Positions 27,921 through 36,970 of a stretch of 64,000 bases of DNA are shown one piece after another; the first letter of the stretch is position 1; each line of letters begins with the position of its first letter. This stretch comes from Salvelinus alpinus (lineage: Eukaryota; Chordata; Actinopteri; Salmoniformes; Salmonidae). Under the pieces are notes generated by a model. The model was not told the origin of the DNA, did no database searches, and saw only the letters and a program-made list of their open reading frames with translations. A program made the translations under genes and the position numbers. Location of the stretch: contig NC_092093.1 in assembly GCF_045679555.1 (NCBI RefSeq), positions 63,446,390-63,510,389 on the forward strand. Reading direction: 5' to 3'.

Positions 27921-27923
27921 GTG
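27668..27923. repeat. 33-bp minisatellite spanning an exon-intron boundary, 8 copies
   Basis: CTTCATACGTAAACTCAAAC followed by AGGTGATCACTC(T/G) repeats every 33 bp from 27668 to 27899. Each unit carries the exon end (FIRKLKQ) and a donor-like CAGGTGATC. The period keeps the reading frame. Confidence 0.95.
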
Positions 27924-28424
27924 AGACAAATGGAGCAGACTAGAGTGTATATAATTGCATAAATATCTTATTTTTGATAATACCATATAAATCCATTTCT
28001 CTCTCAGCCAAACTCCTCTCAAACCCAAACGGGGTATACCTTTACACCATTGGTTACCGACCCAGTACACTGTGTAGTGATTGGTTACAGACTTTCTAGG
28101 AACTCCATGTGTATAAACTTAGGAAAGAGGAGATGATTAAGATTGAAGATGGATAAGATCACTTTCTCATCTGCTTCAGAGATGACTAGGAGTGTTCCAT
28201 GTAATCAGCATTATCTGGGTTGTGCTGTGTTTACTGTAACTAATCAGGTCTGGCTTGGGTGTGATCTGAGTTTGACTCATCGGGCTTGTTGGATATACAG
28301 AAAATTTAGTTTTAATACAGTCTTGTTGAATTTCAACTAAACTTTATAACATCTAGGTTCCCACCTAAAGCCTTCTGAACTTTCTCATGACCGTAAAGAT
28401 TTAACAAAACATTGACTCTGCCAG
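27924..28424. other. Intron where the juxtamembrane exon is expected, not found
   Basis: In vertebrate FLT1 an exon with the juxtamembrane DYLS and PLDEQ motifs lies between the transmembrane and glycine-loop exons. I find no such frame in this 500 bp. No repeat or other feature is recognised. Confidence 0.5.
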
Positions 28425-28512
28425 ACAGACTTTGGGAAGGTCATGCAGGTGTCTGCCTTTGGCATCGACAACTCTACAGGCTGCAGAACTGTGGCTGTCA
28501 AGATGCTCAAAG
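28425..28512 (+). pseudogene. flt1: flt1 exon: kinase N-lobe, glycine loop lost
   Basis: It reads TDFGKVMQVSAFGIDNSTGC and then RTVAVKMLK, with the ATP-binding Lys of the VAVK motif, before the donor GTACCT at 28513. The GxGxxG loop that should precede FGKV is absent. Upstream sequence (ACTCTGCCAGACAGACTTTGG) resembles a mutated loop with a 2-bp deletion. The exon-final G correctly joins the next exon to make EGAT. Confidence 0.8.
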
Positions 28513-28689
28513 GTACCTGCTTCCTTATGTTCATAAAGGTACCTGATTCCTTATGTTCATAAAGGTACCTGATTCCTTATGTTCATAAAGGTACCTGCTT
28601 CCTTATGTTCATAAAGGTACCTGCTTCCTTATGTTCATAAAGGTACCTGATTCCTTATGTTCATAAAGGTACCTGCTTCTTATGTTCAT
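28509..28689. repeat. 26-bp minisatellite containing a splice donor, 7 copies
   Basis: AAAGGTACCTGCTTCCTTAT followed by GTTCAT repeats every 26 bp starting at 28509. The first unit begins inside the flt1 exon (AAA-G) and spans its donor AAAG|GTACCT, so every copy repeats that boundary. Confidence 0.94.
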
Positions 28690-28848
28690 TATACCTCAGT
28701 CATGATATCTAAGAACAAATGAGGACCGTTCAGAATAGAGTAGAGTAATACAAAAGTGAATAGAATATAACATGACAGTACTTTACTACCATAATGACTG
28801 AGGCAGGTGCTGTATTTATAATGTGCTGTCCTGACTGCTGTCCACCAG

Positions 28849-29009
28849 AGGGGGCTACTCACAGTGAGCACAAGGCTATGATGAATGTGGTCAACCTGCT
28901 GTGAGCCTGCACCAAGGCAGGGCCTCTGATGGTCATAGTGGAGTACTGTAGGCAAGGAAACCTCTCCAGCTACCTGAAGAGCAAGAGAGACGTGTTCCTG
29001 CTCAACAGT
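28849..29009 (+). pseudogene. flt1: flt1 exon: kinase N-lobe/hinge, deletion and in-frame stop
   Basis: The acceptor is CCACCAG, ending at 28848, and the donor GTGAGT begins at 29010. It reads EGATHSEHKAMM, then [20 protein letters not shown] and [20 protein letters not shown]. About 13 residues between AMM and NVVNLL are missing; these hold the alphaC glutamate region in VEGFRs. The Gly of LLGACT is a TGA stop at 28902-28904. The hinge VEYC and the start of the kinase insert are clear. Confidence 0.88.
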
Positions 29010-29514
29010 GTGAGTTCAGATAGACAGGCAGATAGGCAGACAGATGGATACTCACAGCCTTTTCTTACAGACCTCTAGATTATTGGATTAAATTAGAGAG
29101 TTTAATAGTCACATGTACAGGGTTGCAGATGTAATTACAGGGTACAGTGACATTCTTGAGCACCAACATGCAGGGCAAAGAGAAATAAAACAATACAAAT
29201 TATACAAATAGATAACGATAAAAATAGTGGTAACGATAAATGCCCATTGGGGTGGGGGCAGGGTAAATGTCTGTTGGGGGGGTGGGAAATGTCCATATGG
29301 GGAGCAGCGGGGGGGGGGGGGGGCAGGTAGTTGACTAGTGGTGGCAATTCAGAAGCCTGATGGTCTGGGGGCAGAAGCTATTGGCCTGTCTTACAGTTTT
29401 TGCCATGTTGCTCCTATACTGCCCACGTCTGAGTGATGGAGAGGGGGGAGCAATCTATGGTTCGGGTGGCTGGAGTCCCTGATGATCTTCCTGTCCTTCC
29501 TGCGACACCTGGTG

Positions 29515-29930
29515 TTGTAGGTGTCCTGGAGGGCAAGCAGTGTGCACCTAATGGTGTCCTGAAGGGCAAGCAGTGTGCACCCAATGGTGTCCTGGAGGGC
29601 AAGCAGTGTGCATCCAATGGTGTTCTGAAGAGCAAGCAGTGTGCACCCAATGGTGTCCTGAAGAGCAAGCAGTGTGCACCCAATGGTGTCCTGGAGGGCA
29701 AGCAGTGTGCACCCAATGGTGTCCTGGAGGGCAAGCAGTGTGCACCTAATGGTGTCCTGGAGGGCAAGCAGTGTGCACCCAATGGTGTCCTGGAGGGCAA
29801 GCAGTGTGCACCCAATGGTGTCCTGAAGAGCAAGCAGTGTGCACCCAATGGTGTCCTGGAGGGCAAGCAGTGTGCACCCAATGATGTCCTGGAGGGCAAG
29901 CAGTGTGCACCCAATGGTGTGTTGGGCTCA
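29515..29930. repeat. 33-bp minisatellite born inside a LINE, about 12 copies
   Basis: GGTGTCCTGGAGGGCAAGCA followed by GTGTGCACCCAAT repeats every 33 bp. The unit corresponds to the LINE RT segment read as KLPALQDTYT in LINE A (compare 15990-16025), so it arose by tandem duplication of element coding sequence. On the - strand it stays open as TPLGAHCLPSR repeats. Confidence 0.9.
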
Positions 29931-30465
29931 GCGTACCACTGTCTGTAGTGCCTTGCGGTCCGGGGTGCTGGAGATGCCGTACCAGGCTGTGATGCAGCCC
30001 GGCAGTATCCCCTCGGGGACAGGCTGAATTTCTTCAGCATCCGGAGGTTGGACAGTCGCTGTCGAGCCTTCTTCACGACGGTGTCTGTGTGGTTTGACCA
30101 TCTGAGCTCCTCAGAGATGTGTACTCCGATTAAGTTTTTGACCGTCTCCACGGTAGCCCCATTGATGAGGTTCAGCGCGTGTCCAGCCTGGTTCCTCCTG
30201 AAGTCCACAATCAGCTCCTTTGTTTTTCTGACATTGAGGGAGAGGTTGTTTACCTGACACCACGCCATCAGAGTGCCTACCTCCTCCGTGAAGGCCGTCT
30301 CGTCGTTGTTGGTAATCAGGCCTAATACTGTCGTGTCTTTTTAGCGAATTTGATGATGTAGTTGGAACTGTGTGAGGCTACGCAGTCGTGGGTATACAGG
30401 GAGTATAGGCGGGAACTGCGGATGCACCCTTGTGGGGCCCCCGTGTTGAGAATCAGTGTCGAGTT

Positions 30466-30524
30466 GTAAGTTGCTCTGGATAAGAGCGTCTGCTAAATGA
30501 CTTAAATGTAAATGTAAATGTAAT
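30466..30524 (+). mobile_element. SINE tail fragment (HpaI-like)
   Basis: TTGCTCTGGATAAGAGCGTC followed by TGCTAAATGAC and TAAATG repeats is the 3' region of the salmonid HpaI-type SINE, inserted in LINE C. The tRNA head is missing. Confidence 0.65.
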
Positions 30525-30621
30525 GTTATCAGTGTGGAGGAGGTAATGTTGCCTACCTTCACCACCTGGGGGCGGCCCATCAGGAAGTCCAGGACTCAGT
30601 TGCACAGGGCTTTGGGTAAAT

Positions 30622-30812
30622 CAGTGTTTCCCCTAGGATTTTTTTCAGCAGTGGTGGAAAGGGTAACGACATTGCTACTAGCGTTAGCGCAATGACATGC
30701 TAGCTGTGCCATAGACTTCCAGTCAGTGAACCAACAACTATCCATTAAAAGGGCATCTCGGTGTTGTTGCAAAGTTGGCAACAATTTTGCATGAATATAG
30801 GGGAAACACTTG
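30622..30812. mobile_element. Small DNA element with CAGTGTTTCCCCTA ends
   Basis: The left end CAGTGTTTCCCCTAGGA is mirrored by TATAGGGGAAACACTTG at the right. The interior is non-coding. A non-autonomous DNA transposon is the simplest reading. Confidence 0.6.
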
Positions 30813-31996
30813 GAAACACAGGTCTCCATTGATAAGACATCCTGTCTACACTGAGTATAAAAATTCCTAAAAATTAGGAACACCTTCCTAATATTGAGTT
30901 GCGCCCCCCCCCCCCCCCCCCCCCCCCCCTACCCCCACCCTTTTGCACTTAGAACAACCTCAAATGATCGGGGCATGGCCCGAACAGGGTGTCAAATACG
31001 TTCCACAGGGTTGCTGGCCGTTGTTGTTTCTAATGCTTCCTAAAGTTGTGTCAAATTGGCTGAATGGCCTTTGGGTGGTGGACCTTTCTTGATACACACG
31101 GGAAACTGTTGAGTGTGAAAAACCATCAGCATTGCAGTTCTTGACACAAACCGGTACGCCTGGCACCTACTACCATACCCGGTTCAATGGCATTTCAATA
31201 TTTTGTCTTGCCCATTCACCCTCTGAATGGTATACATACACAATCCATGTCTCAATTGTATCAAGGCTTAAAGTCCTTCTTCAAATCAAATCAAATCAAA
31301 GTTTATTTGTCACGTGCGCCGAATACAACAGGTGTACACCTTACAGTGGAATGCTTACTTACAAGCTCTAACCAATAGCGCAAAAAAGGTGTTAGGTGAA
31401 CAATAGGTAAGTAAAGAAATAAAACAACAGTAAAAATACAGGCTATATACAGTAGCGAGGCTACATACAGACACCGGTTAGTCAGGCTGATTGAGGTAGT
31501 ATGTACATATGGTTAAAGTGACTATGCATATATGATAAACAGAGAGTAGTAGCAGCGTAAAAAGAGGGGTTGGGGGGGTTGGGGTGGCACACAATGCAAA
31601 TAGTCCGGTTAGCCATTTGATTACCTGTTCAGGAGTCTTATGGCTTGGGGGTAAAAACTGTTGAGAAGCCTTTTTGTCCTAGACTTGGCACTCCGGTACC
31701 GCTTGCCATGCGGTAGTAGAGAGAACAGTCTATGACTGGGGTGGCTGGGGTCTCTGACAAGTTTTAGGGCCTTCCTCTGACACCGCCTGGTGTAGAGGTC
31801 CTGGATGGCAGGCAGCTTAGCCTCAGTGATGTACTGGGCCGTACGCACTACCCTCTGTAGTGCCTTGTGGTCAGAGGCCGAGCAATTGCCGTACCAGGCA
31901 GTGATGCAACCAGTCAGGATGCTCTCGATGTGGCAGCTGTAGAACCTTTTGAGGATCTCAGGACCCATGCCAAATCTTTATAGTTTCCTGAGGGGG

Positions 31997-33202
31997 TTAT
32001 AGGCTTTGTCGTGTCCTCTTCACGACTGTCTTGGTGTGTTTGGACCATTCTAGCTTGTTGTTGATGTGGACACCAAGGAACTTGAAGCTCTCAACCTGCT
32101 CCACTACAGCCCCGTCAATGAGAATGGGGGCGTGCTCGATCCTCCTTTTCCTGTAGTCCACAATCATCTCCTTAGTCTTGGTTACGTTGAGGGATAGGTT
32201 GTTATTCTGGCACCACCCGGCCAGGTCTCTGACCTCCTCCCTATAGGCTGTCTCGTTGTTGTCGGTGATCAGTCCTACCACTGTTGTGTCGTCTGCAAAC
32301 TTAATGATGGTGTTGGAGTCGTGCCTGGTCATGCAGTCGTGGGTGAACAGAGAGTACGGGAGGGGACTGAGCACGCACCCTTGTGGAGCTCTAGTGTTGA
32401 GGATCAGCGTGGTAGATGTGTTGCTACCTACCCTCACCACCTGGGGGCGGCCCGTCAGGAAGTCCAGGATCCAGTTGCAGAGGGAGGTGTTTAGTCCCAG
32501 GATCCTTAGCTTAGTGATGAGCTTTGAGGGTACTATGGTGTTGAACGCTGAGCTGTCGTCAATGAATAGCATTCTCACATAAGTGTTCCTTTTGTCCAGA
32601 TGGGAAAGGGCAGTGTGGAGTGCAATAGAGATTTCATAATCTGTGGATCTGTTTGGGCGGTATGCAAATTGGAGTGGGTCTAGGGTTTCTGGGATAATGA
32701 TGTTGATGTGAGCCATTACCAACCTTTCAAAGCACTTCATGGCTACGGACGTGAGTGCTATGGGTCTGTAGTCATTTAGGCAGGTTGCCTTTGTGTTCTT
32801 GGGCACAGGGACTATGGTAGTCTGCTTGAAACATGTTGGTATTACAGACTCAATCAGTGACATGTTGAAAATGTCAGTGAAGACACCTGCCAGTTGGTCA
32901 GTACATGCCCGGAGCACACGTCCTGGTAATCCATCTGGCCCCGCAGCCTTGTGTATGTTGACCTGTTTAAAGGTCTTATTCACGTGGTAGGCTCGTGTCA
33001 CTGGGCAGCTCGCGGCTGTACTTCCCTTTGTAGTCTGTAATAGTTTGCAAGCCCTGCCACATAAGATGAGCGTCGGAGCCGGTGGAGTAGGATTCAATCT
33101 TATCCCTGTATTGACGCTTTGCCTGTTTGATGGTTCTTCGCAGGGCATAGCAGGATTTCTTGTAAGCTTCCGAGTTAGAGTCTCGCACCTTGAAAGCGGC
33201 AC
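31997..33202 (-). pseudogene. LINE D reverse transcriptase
   Basis: A 401-residue open segment holds [65 protein letters not shown] and [11 protein letters not shown], i.e. RT blocks including both catalytic Asp positions. Frameshifts separate it from the C-terminus (31621-31968) and from the endonuclease part upstream. Confidence 0.85.
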
Positions 33203-33827
33203 CTCTACCCTTTAGCTCAGTGCAAATGTTGCCTGTAATCCATGGCTTCTGGTTTGGGTATGTACGTACAGTCACTGTGGGGACGACGTCCTCAATGCAC
33301 TTATTGATAAAGCCAGTGACTGATGTGGTGTACTCCTCAATGTCATCGGAAGAATCGCGGAACATGTTCCAGTCTGTGATAGCAAAACAGTCCTGTAGTT
33401 TAGCATCTGCTTCATCTGACCACTTTTTTATAGACCGAGTCACTGGTGCTTCTTGCTTTAATTTTTGCTTGAAAGCAGGAATCAGGAGGATAGAGTTGTG
33501 GTCGGATTTACCAAATGGAGGGTGAGGGAGAGCTTTGTACGCGTCTCTGTATGTGGAGTACAGGTGATCTAGAATTTTTTTCCCTCTGGTTGCACATTTA
33601 ACATGTTGATAGAAATTTGGTAGAATTGATTTAAGTTTCCCTGCATTAAAGTCTCCGGCCACTAGGAGCGCCGCCTCTGGGTGAGTGGTTTCCTGTTTGC
33701 TTATTTCCTTATACAGCTGACTGAGTGCGATCTTAGTGCCAGCATCTGTCTGTGGTGGTAAATAAACAGCCACGAAAAGTATAGCTGAAAACTCTCTAGG
33801 CAAGTAGTGTGGCCTGCAATTTATCAC
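32976..33827 (-). pseudogene. LINE D endonuclease C-terminus and linker
   Basis: It contains FVAVYLPPQTD and ALLVAGDFNAG (the GDFN motif of the APE endonuclease), then PPFGKSDHNSILL (the SDH motif), then the linker TVRTYPNQKPWITG. It overlaps the RT frame start, consistent with a frameshift in an originally single polyprotein. The N-terminal endonuclease half further upstream is degraded. Confidence 0.82.
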
Positions 33828-34572
33828 AATATACTCTACTTCAGGCGAGCAAAATCTAGAGACTTGCTTAGATTTCGTGCACCAGCTGTTGTTTACAAAT
33901 ATGCACAGACCGCCCCCCCGCCATCTTACCGGAGTGTGCTGTTCTATCTTGCCGGTGCAGCGTATATCCCACTAGCTGAATATCCATGTCGTCATTCAGC
34001 CACGATTCCGTGAAACATAGGATATTACAGTTTTTGATGTCCCATTGGTAGGATATTCGTCTAGTTTATTGTCCAATGATTGCACGTTGGCGAGTAGTTT
34101 TGACAGTAACGGCAGCTTTCCCAGTCGCCTTCTCCAGGTCCGGTCCTCTGTACCTGCGTCACTTCCTCTTACAAATAACGGGGATGTCGGCCCTGTGGGG
34201 TGTTTGGAGAATGTATTGTGTGTCGTACTTGTTGTAGAAAAAATCTTTGTCTAATCCGAGGTGAGTGATCGCTGTCATGATATCCAGAAGCTCTTTTTTG
34301 CCGTAAAATACGGTTGCAGAAACATTATGTGCAAAATTTGTTACAAATAACGCGGAAAAAAACACATAATAGCGCAATTTGTTGGGCGCCTGTAAAACTG
34401 CTGCCATTTCTCCCGGCACCATTCTTTAACCTGTCTCCTCCCCTTCATCTACACTGATTGAAGTGGATTTAACAAGTGATATCAATAAGGGATCATAGCT
34501 TTCACCTGGATTCACCTGGTCAGTTTGTAATGGAAAGAGCAGGTGTTCCTAATGTTTTGTACACTCAGTGTA

Positions 34573-35392
34573 CACTCACCACACAGACAATGTGGTGAAG
34601 AAGGCGCAACAGCGCCTCTTCAACCTCAGGAGGCTGAAGAAATTTGGCTTGGCACCTAAAACCCTCACCAACTTATACAGATGCACAATTTAGAGCATCC
34701 TATCGGGCTGTATCACAGCCTGGTAAGGCAACGGCACCGTCCACAACTGCAGGGCTCTCCAGGGGGTGGTGCGGTCTACCCAACGCATCACCCGGGGCAA
34801 ACTACCTGCCCTCCAGGACACCTACAGCACCCGATGTCACAGGAAGGCCTAAAAGATCATCAAGGACAACAACCACCCGAGCCACTGCCTGTTCACCCCG
34901 CTATCATCCATTAGGCGAGGTCAGTACAGGTGCATCAAAGCTGGGACCAAGAGACTGAAAAACAGCTTCTATTACAAGGCCATCAGACTGTTAAATAGCC
35001 ATCACTAGGCAGCTTCTACCCGGTTACGTAACCCTGCACCTTAGAGGCTGCTGCCCTATATACATAGACTTGAAATCACTGGCCACTTAATAATGGAACA
35101 CTAGTCACTTTAATAATGTTTACGTATTTTTGCTTTGCTCATCTCATATGTATGTACTGTATTCTATTCTACTGTATTTTAGTCTATGCCACTCTGACAT
35201 TGCTCATCCTAATATTTATATATTCCCTTATTCCATTATTTTACTTTTAGGTTGTATGTATTGCGTGTATTGTTGTGAATTATTAGATATTACTGCACTG
35301 TTGGAGCTGGAAACACAAGCATTTCGCTACACCCGCGATAACATCTGCTAAACGTGTATGTGACAAATAAAATGTTATTTGGATTTTTATTC
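34573..35392 (+). mobile_element. LINE E 3' fragment
   Basis: It starts in the RT C-terminal region (VVKKAQQRLFNLRRLKKFGL at 34590-34650), carries stops, and ends in a 3' UTR with TTTCGCTACACCCGCGATAA and AAATAAAATG. It resembles LINE A (RRGQYRCIKAG) more than LINE D. Confidence 0.8.
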
Positions 35393-35455
35393 ACGTGGTC
35401 CGTCTGTGTCATGGAAAGAGCAGGTGTTCTTAATGTTTTGAATACTCAGTGACTA
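35393..35455. mobile_element. Terminal scrap of the CACTCAGTGTA element
   Basis: TGTCATGGAAAGAGCAGGTG and TTCTTAATGTTTTGAATACTCAGTG duplicate the right end seen at 34520-34572, so a second partial copy flanks LINE E. Confidence 0.65.
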
Positions 35456-35899
35456 TGTCTATGCTGTGAAGTGCATCAAGAAGGTGTCAATGTCACACTA
35501 ACAGACATATCTCACAGCCAACTCTTATTTCCTCTTATGGATCTACAAAATTAACCTCAAGCGCGCAAACACATGGACTCACTTCTGCAATCAATTTATG
35601 TTCTGTGGTATTATCTGTAATAAGAGCAAGAGTGACATTATCCTCAAATCTGTAGTTCTGAGTATCTAGTTCTCTATGATTCATGTAAAGACTCACAGTG
35701 CGTGTTTTTAGAATCAGCTCAGTTCCATATCTGTACACACTGAACTCCAGTTTACACCACTAAACACACTATGCTTGATTTACATTTGGTTGAGTTGTCA
35801 ACTGATGTGAATTCATCATGAAATCAACAACAAAATATCACCATGTCATTGGATTTAGGTTAAACGTTGGGAGAAAAAAAGACAAAATGCCCGTATGTT

Positions 35900-35999
35900 G
35901 CTGACTTTTTGCAAATCCAATTAGTTTTCCACGTTGATTCAACGTCATCACATAGATTTTGGGGTTTGAAATGACGTGGAAACAACATTGATTCAATCA
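35900..35999. repeat. Dispersed inverted-repeat element (ACGTTGATTCAACG type)
   Basis: CCACGTTGATTCAACGTCAT and GACGTGGAAACAACATTGAT form an inverted pair around a short AT-rich core. Probably a MITE-like dispersed repeat. Confidence 0.5.
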
Positions 36000-36081
36000 G
36001 TGAGATAACACACTGCATTAGAACCTTAAGTCGACTATCACTCTATATTGACTACTAGCACTACCAAAACACACTAATCAC

Positions 36082-36085
<4 letters not shown>

Positions 36086-36166
<81 letters not shown>

Positions 36167-36328
36167 ACTCACTCACTCACTCACTCACTCACTCACTCAC
36201 TCACTCACTCACTCACTCACTCACTCACTCACTCTCTCACTCACTCACTCACTCACTCACTCACTCACTCACTCACTCACTCACTCACTCACTCACTCAC
36301 TCACTCACTCACTCACTCACTCACTCAC
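36086..36328. repeat. (CT)n then (TCAC)n microsatellite abutting an exon
   Basis: (CT)n to about 36161 is followed by about 41 TCAC units. The array runs straight into ACAG at 36327-36330, the acceptor of the next flt1 exon, with no intervening unique sequence. Confidence 0.96.
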
Positions 36329-36330
36329 AG

Positions 36331-36399
36331 GTGTGTCCAGCAGTGAGAGCAGCACCAGCTCAGGGTTCAAGGAGCAGAGAGAGAGTATAGAGGAGGGTG
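36331..36399 (+). pseudogene. flt1: flt1 exon: kinase insert domain
   Basis: It reads VSSSESSTSSGFKEQRESIE and EG before the donor GTAAGA at 36400. It matches the SSES...SSGF stretch of the FLT1 kinase insert. The exon upstream that should link LLNS to this point was not found. Open in itself, but part of a broken gene. Confidence 0.75.
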
Positions 36400-36464
36400 G
36401 TAAGAGAGAGACGAGCCAAAAAGTTTATCTACAGATCACTTGATCTCTCTCTTTCTCTCTCCAG

Positions 36465-36570
36465 GTGTCTCCAAGTCTCCTCTGCTCCTGGAGAATCTCA
36501 TGTCCTACAGTTTCCAGGTGGCTCGAGGCACGAAGTTCCTCACCTCATAGAGAGACTTGGCTTGAGTATA
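36465..36570 (+). pseudogene. flt1: flt1 exon remnant: start of kinase C-lobe, ends in a stop
   Basis: The acceptor is CTCCAG, ending at 36464. It reads [20 protein letters not shown] and RGTKFLTS, then TAG at 36548-36550. RDLA follows at 36551-36562 in the same frame, with further stops. The family has FLSS-RKCIH-RDLAARN here: the CIH residues and the exon donor are missing, and the catalytic-loop RDLA is all that remains of the next exon. Confidence 0.82.
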
Positions 36571-36592
36571 ACTGGTGTGTGTTTGTCTGTAG

Positions 36593-36698
36593 TTACAGCA
36601 CCATGTTGGCATGCTGGGAGGCTAACCCCTCAGCCCACCCCACCTTCACTGGCCTACTGGAAACACTGGGAGATCTGCTGGAGGCACGGGCTCAACAG
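36593..36698 (+). pseudogene. flt1: flt1 exon: end of kinase domain
   Basis: The acceptor is TCTGTAG, ending at 36592, and the donor GTAACA begins at 36699. It reads [20 protein letters not shown] and [15 protein letters not shown], matching the YQIMLDCW...F-x-x-L-x-x-x-LGDLLQ end of the VEGFR kinase. Only 30 bp separate it from RDLA, so over 100 residues (activation loop, DFG, APE, helices E-G) are missing. The ERP of the family reads SAH. Confidence 0.85.
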
Positions 36699-36745
36699 GT
36701 AACAAACACATGAATGCGCACGCCCAGCTGTTTGTGTATGATTAG

Positions 36746-36766
36746 TATGGGAAGGACTACATTTCA
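36746..36766 (+). pseudogene. flt1: flt1 exon remnant: start of C-terminal tail
   Basis: After an AG at 36744-36745 the frame reads YGKDYIS, matching the (D)GKDYIP start of the FLT1 tail exon. It then loses similarity (V-Y-T-Q-T-H...). Only a scrap of the exon survives. Confidence 0.6.
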
Positions 36767-36870
36767 GTGTACACACAGACTCACCAGCCTGGGCTAAGGC
36801 TAGTAACAGTAGGTAGAGTCCAATATGTTGTAGTTGGTCATGTTTTCATAGTGTGGGTTATCTGTTCCAG

Positions 36871-36946
36871 CTACATGAACACCAGGAGCACAGCAACACT
36901 CAGGACCTTTGAGGAGCTGCCATATAAGAGCCTGCCTGGCCCTGAC
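36871..36946 (+). pseudogene. flt1: flt1 exon: C-terminal tail (FEEL exon)
   Basis: The acceptor is TTCCAG, ending at 36870, and the donor GTGAGG begins at 36947. It reads YMNTRSTATLRTFEELPYKS and LPGPD, corresponding to the RYVNAFKF...KTFEELLPN stretch of FLT1. The last coding exons expected beyond this point were not found; a 14-kb minisatellite follows within 25 bp. Confidence 0.78.
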
Positions 36947-36970
36947 GTGAGGACACACACACCTGCCTGA

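Larger units (their letters stand above)
29095..30612 (-). mobile_element. LINE C fragment (RT 3' half) with internal minisatellite
   Basis: On the - strand, AWCQVNNLSLNVRKTKELIV and IGVHISEELRWSNHTDTVVK, followed by ARQRLSNLRMLKKFSLSPRG, match the RT-thumb region of LINEs A and D. A 33-bp minisatellite and a SINE tail interrupt it. The 3' UTR extends left to about 29095. A G-homopolymer lies near 29310. Confidence 0.82.
31282..34421 (-). mobile_element. LINE D, near full-length, degraded
   Basis: The 3' tail (TCAAATC repeats) begins at 31282 and the 5' end is at about 34421. It is flanked by TTCTT at 31277-31281 and again at 34422-34426, a 5-bp target duplication. It carries endonuclease and RT regions in broken frames; the RT keeps [14 protein letters not shown], and the C-terminus keeps ITEAKLPAIQDLYTRRCQ. 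Confidence 0.88.
30847..34572 (-). mobile_element. CACTCAGTGTA-ended DNA element interrupted by LINE D
   Basis: The ends TACACTGAGTATAAAAATTCC (left) and TTTTGTACACTCAGTGTA (right) are inverted. Internal text matches 2832-3150 in opposite orientation. LINE D occupies 31282-34421. A C-homopolymer of about 27 lies at 30903-30929. The copy at 59775-60030 shows the uninterrupted junction. Confidence 0.75.
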
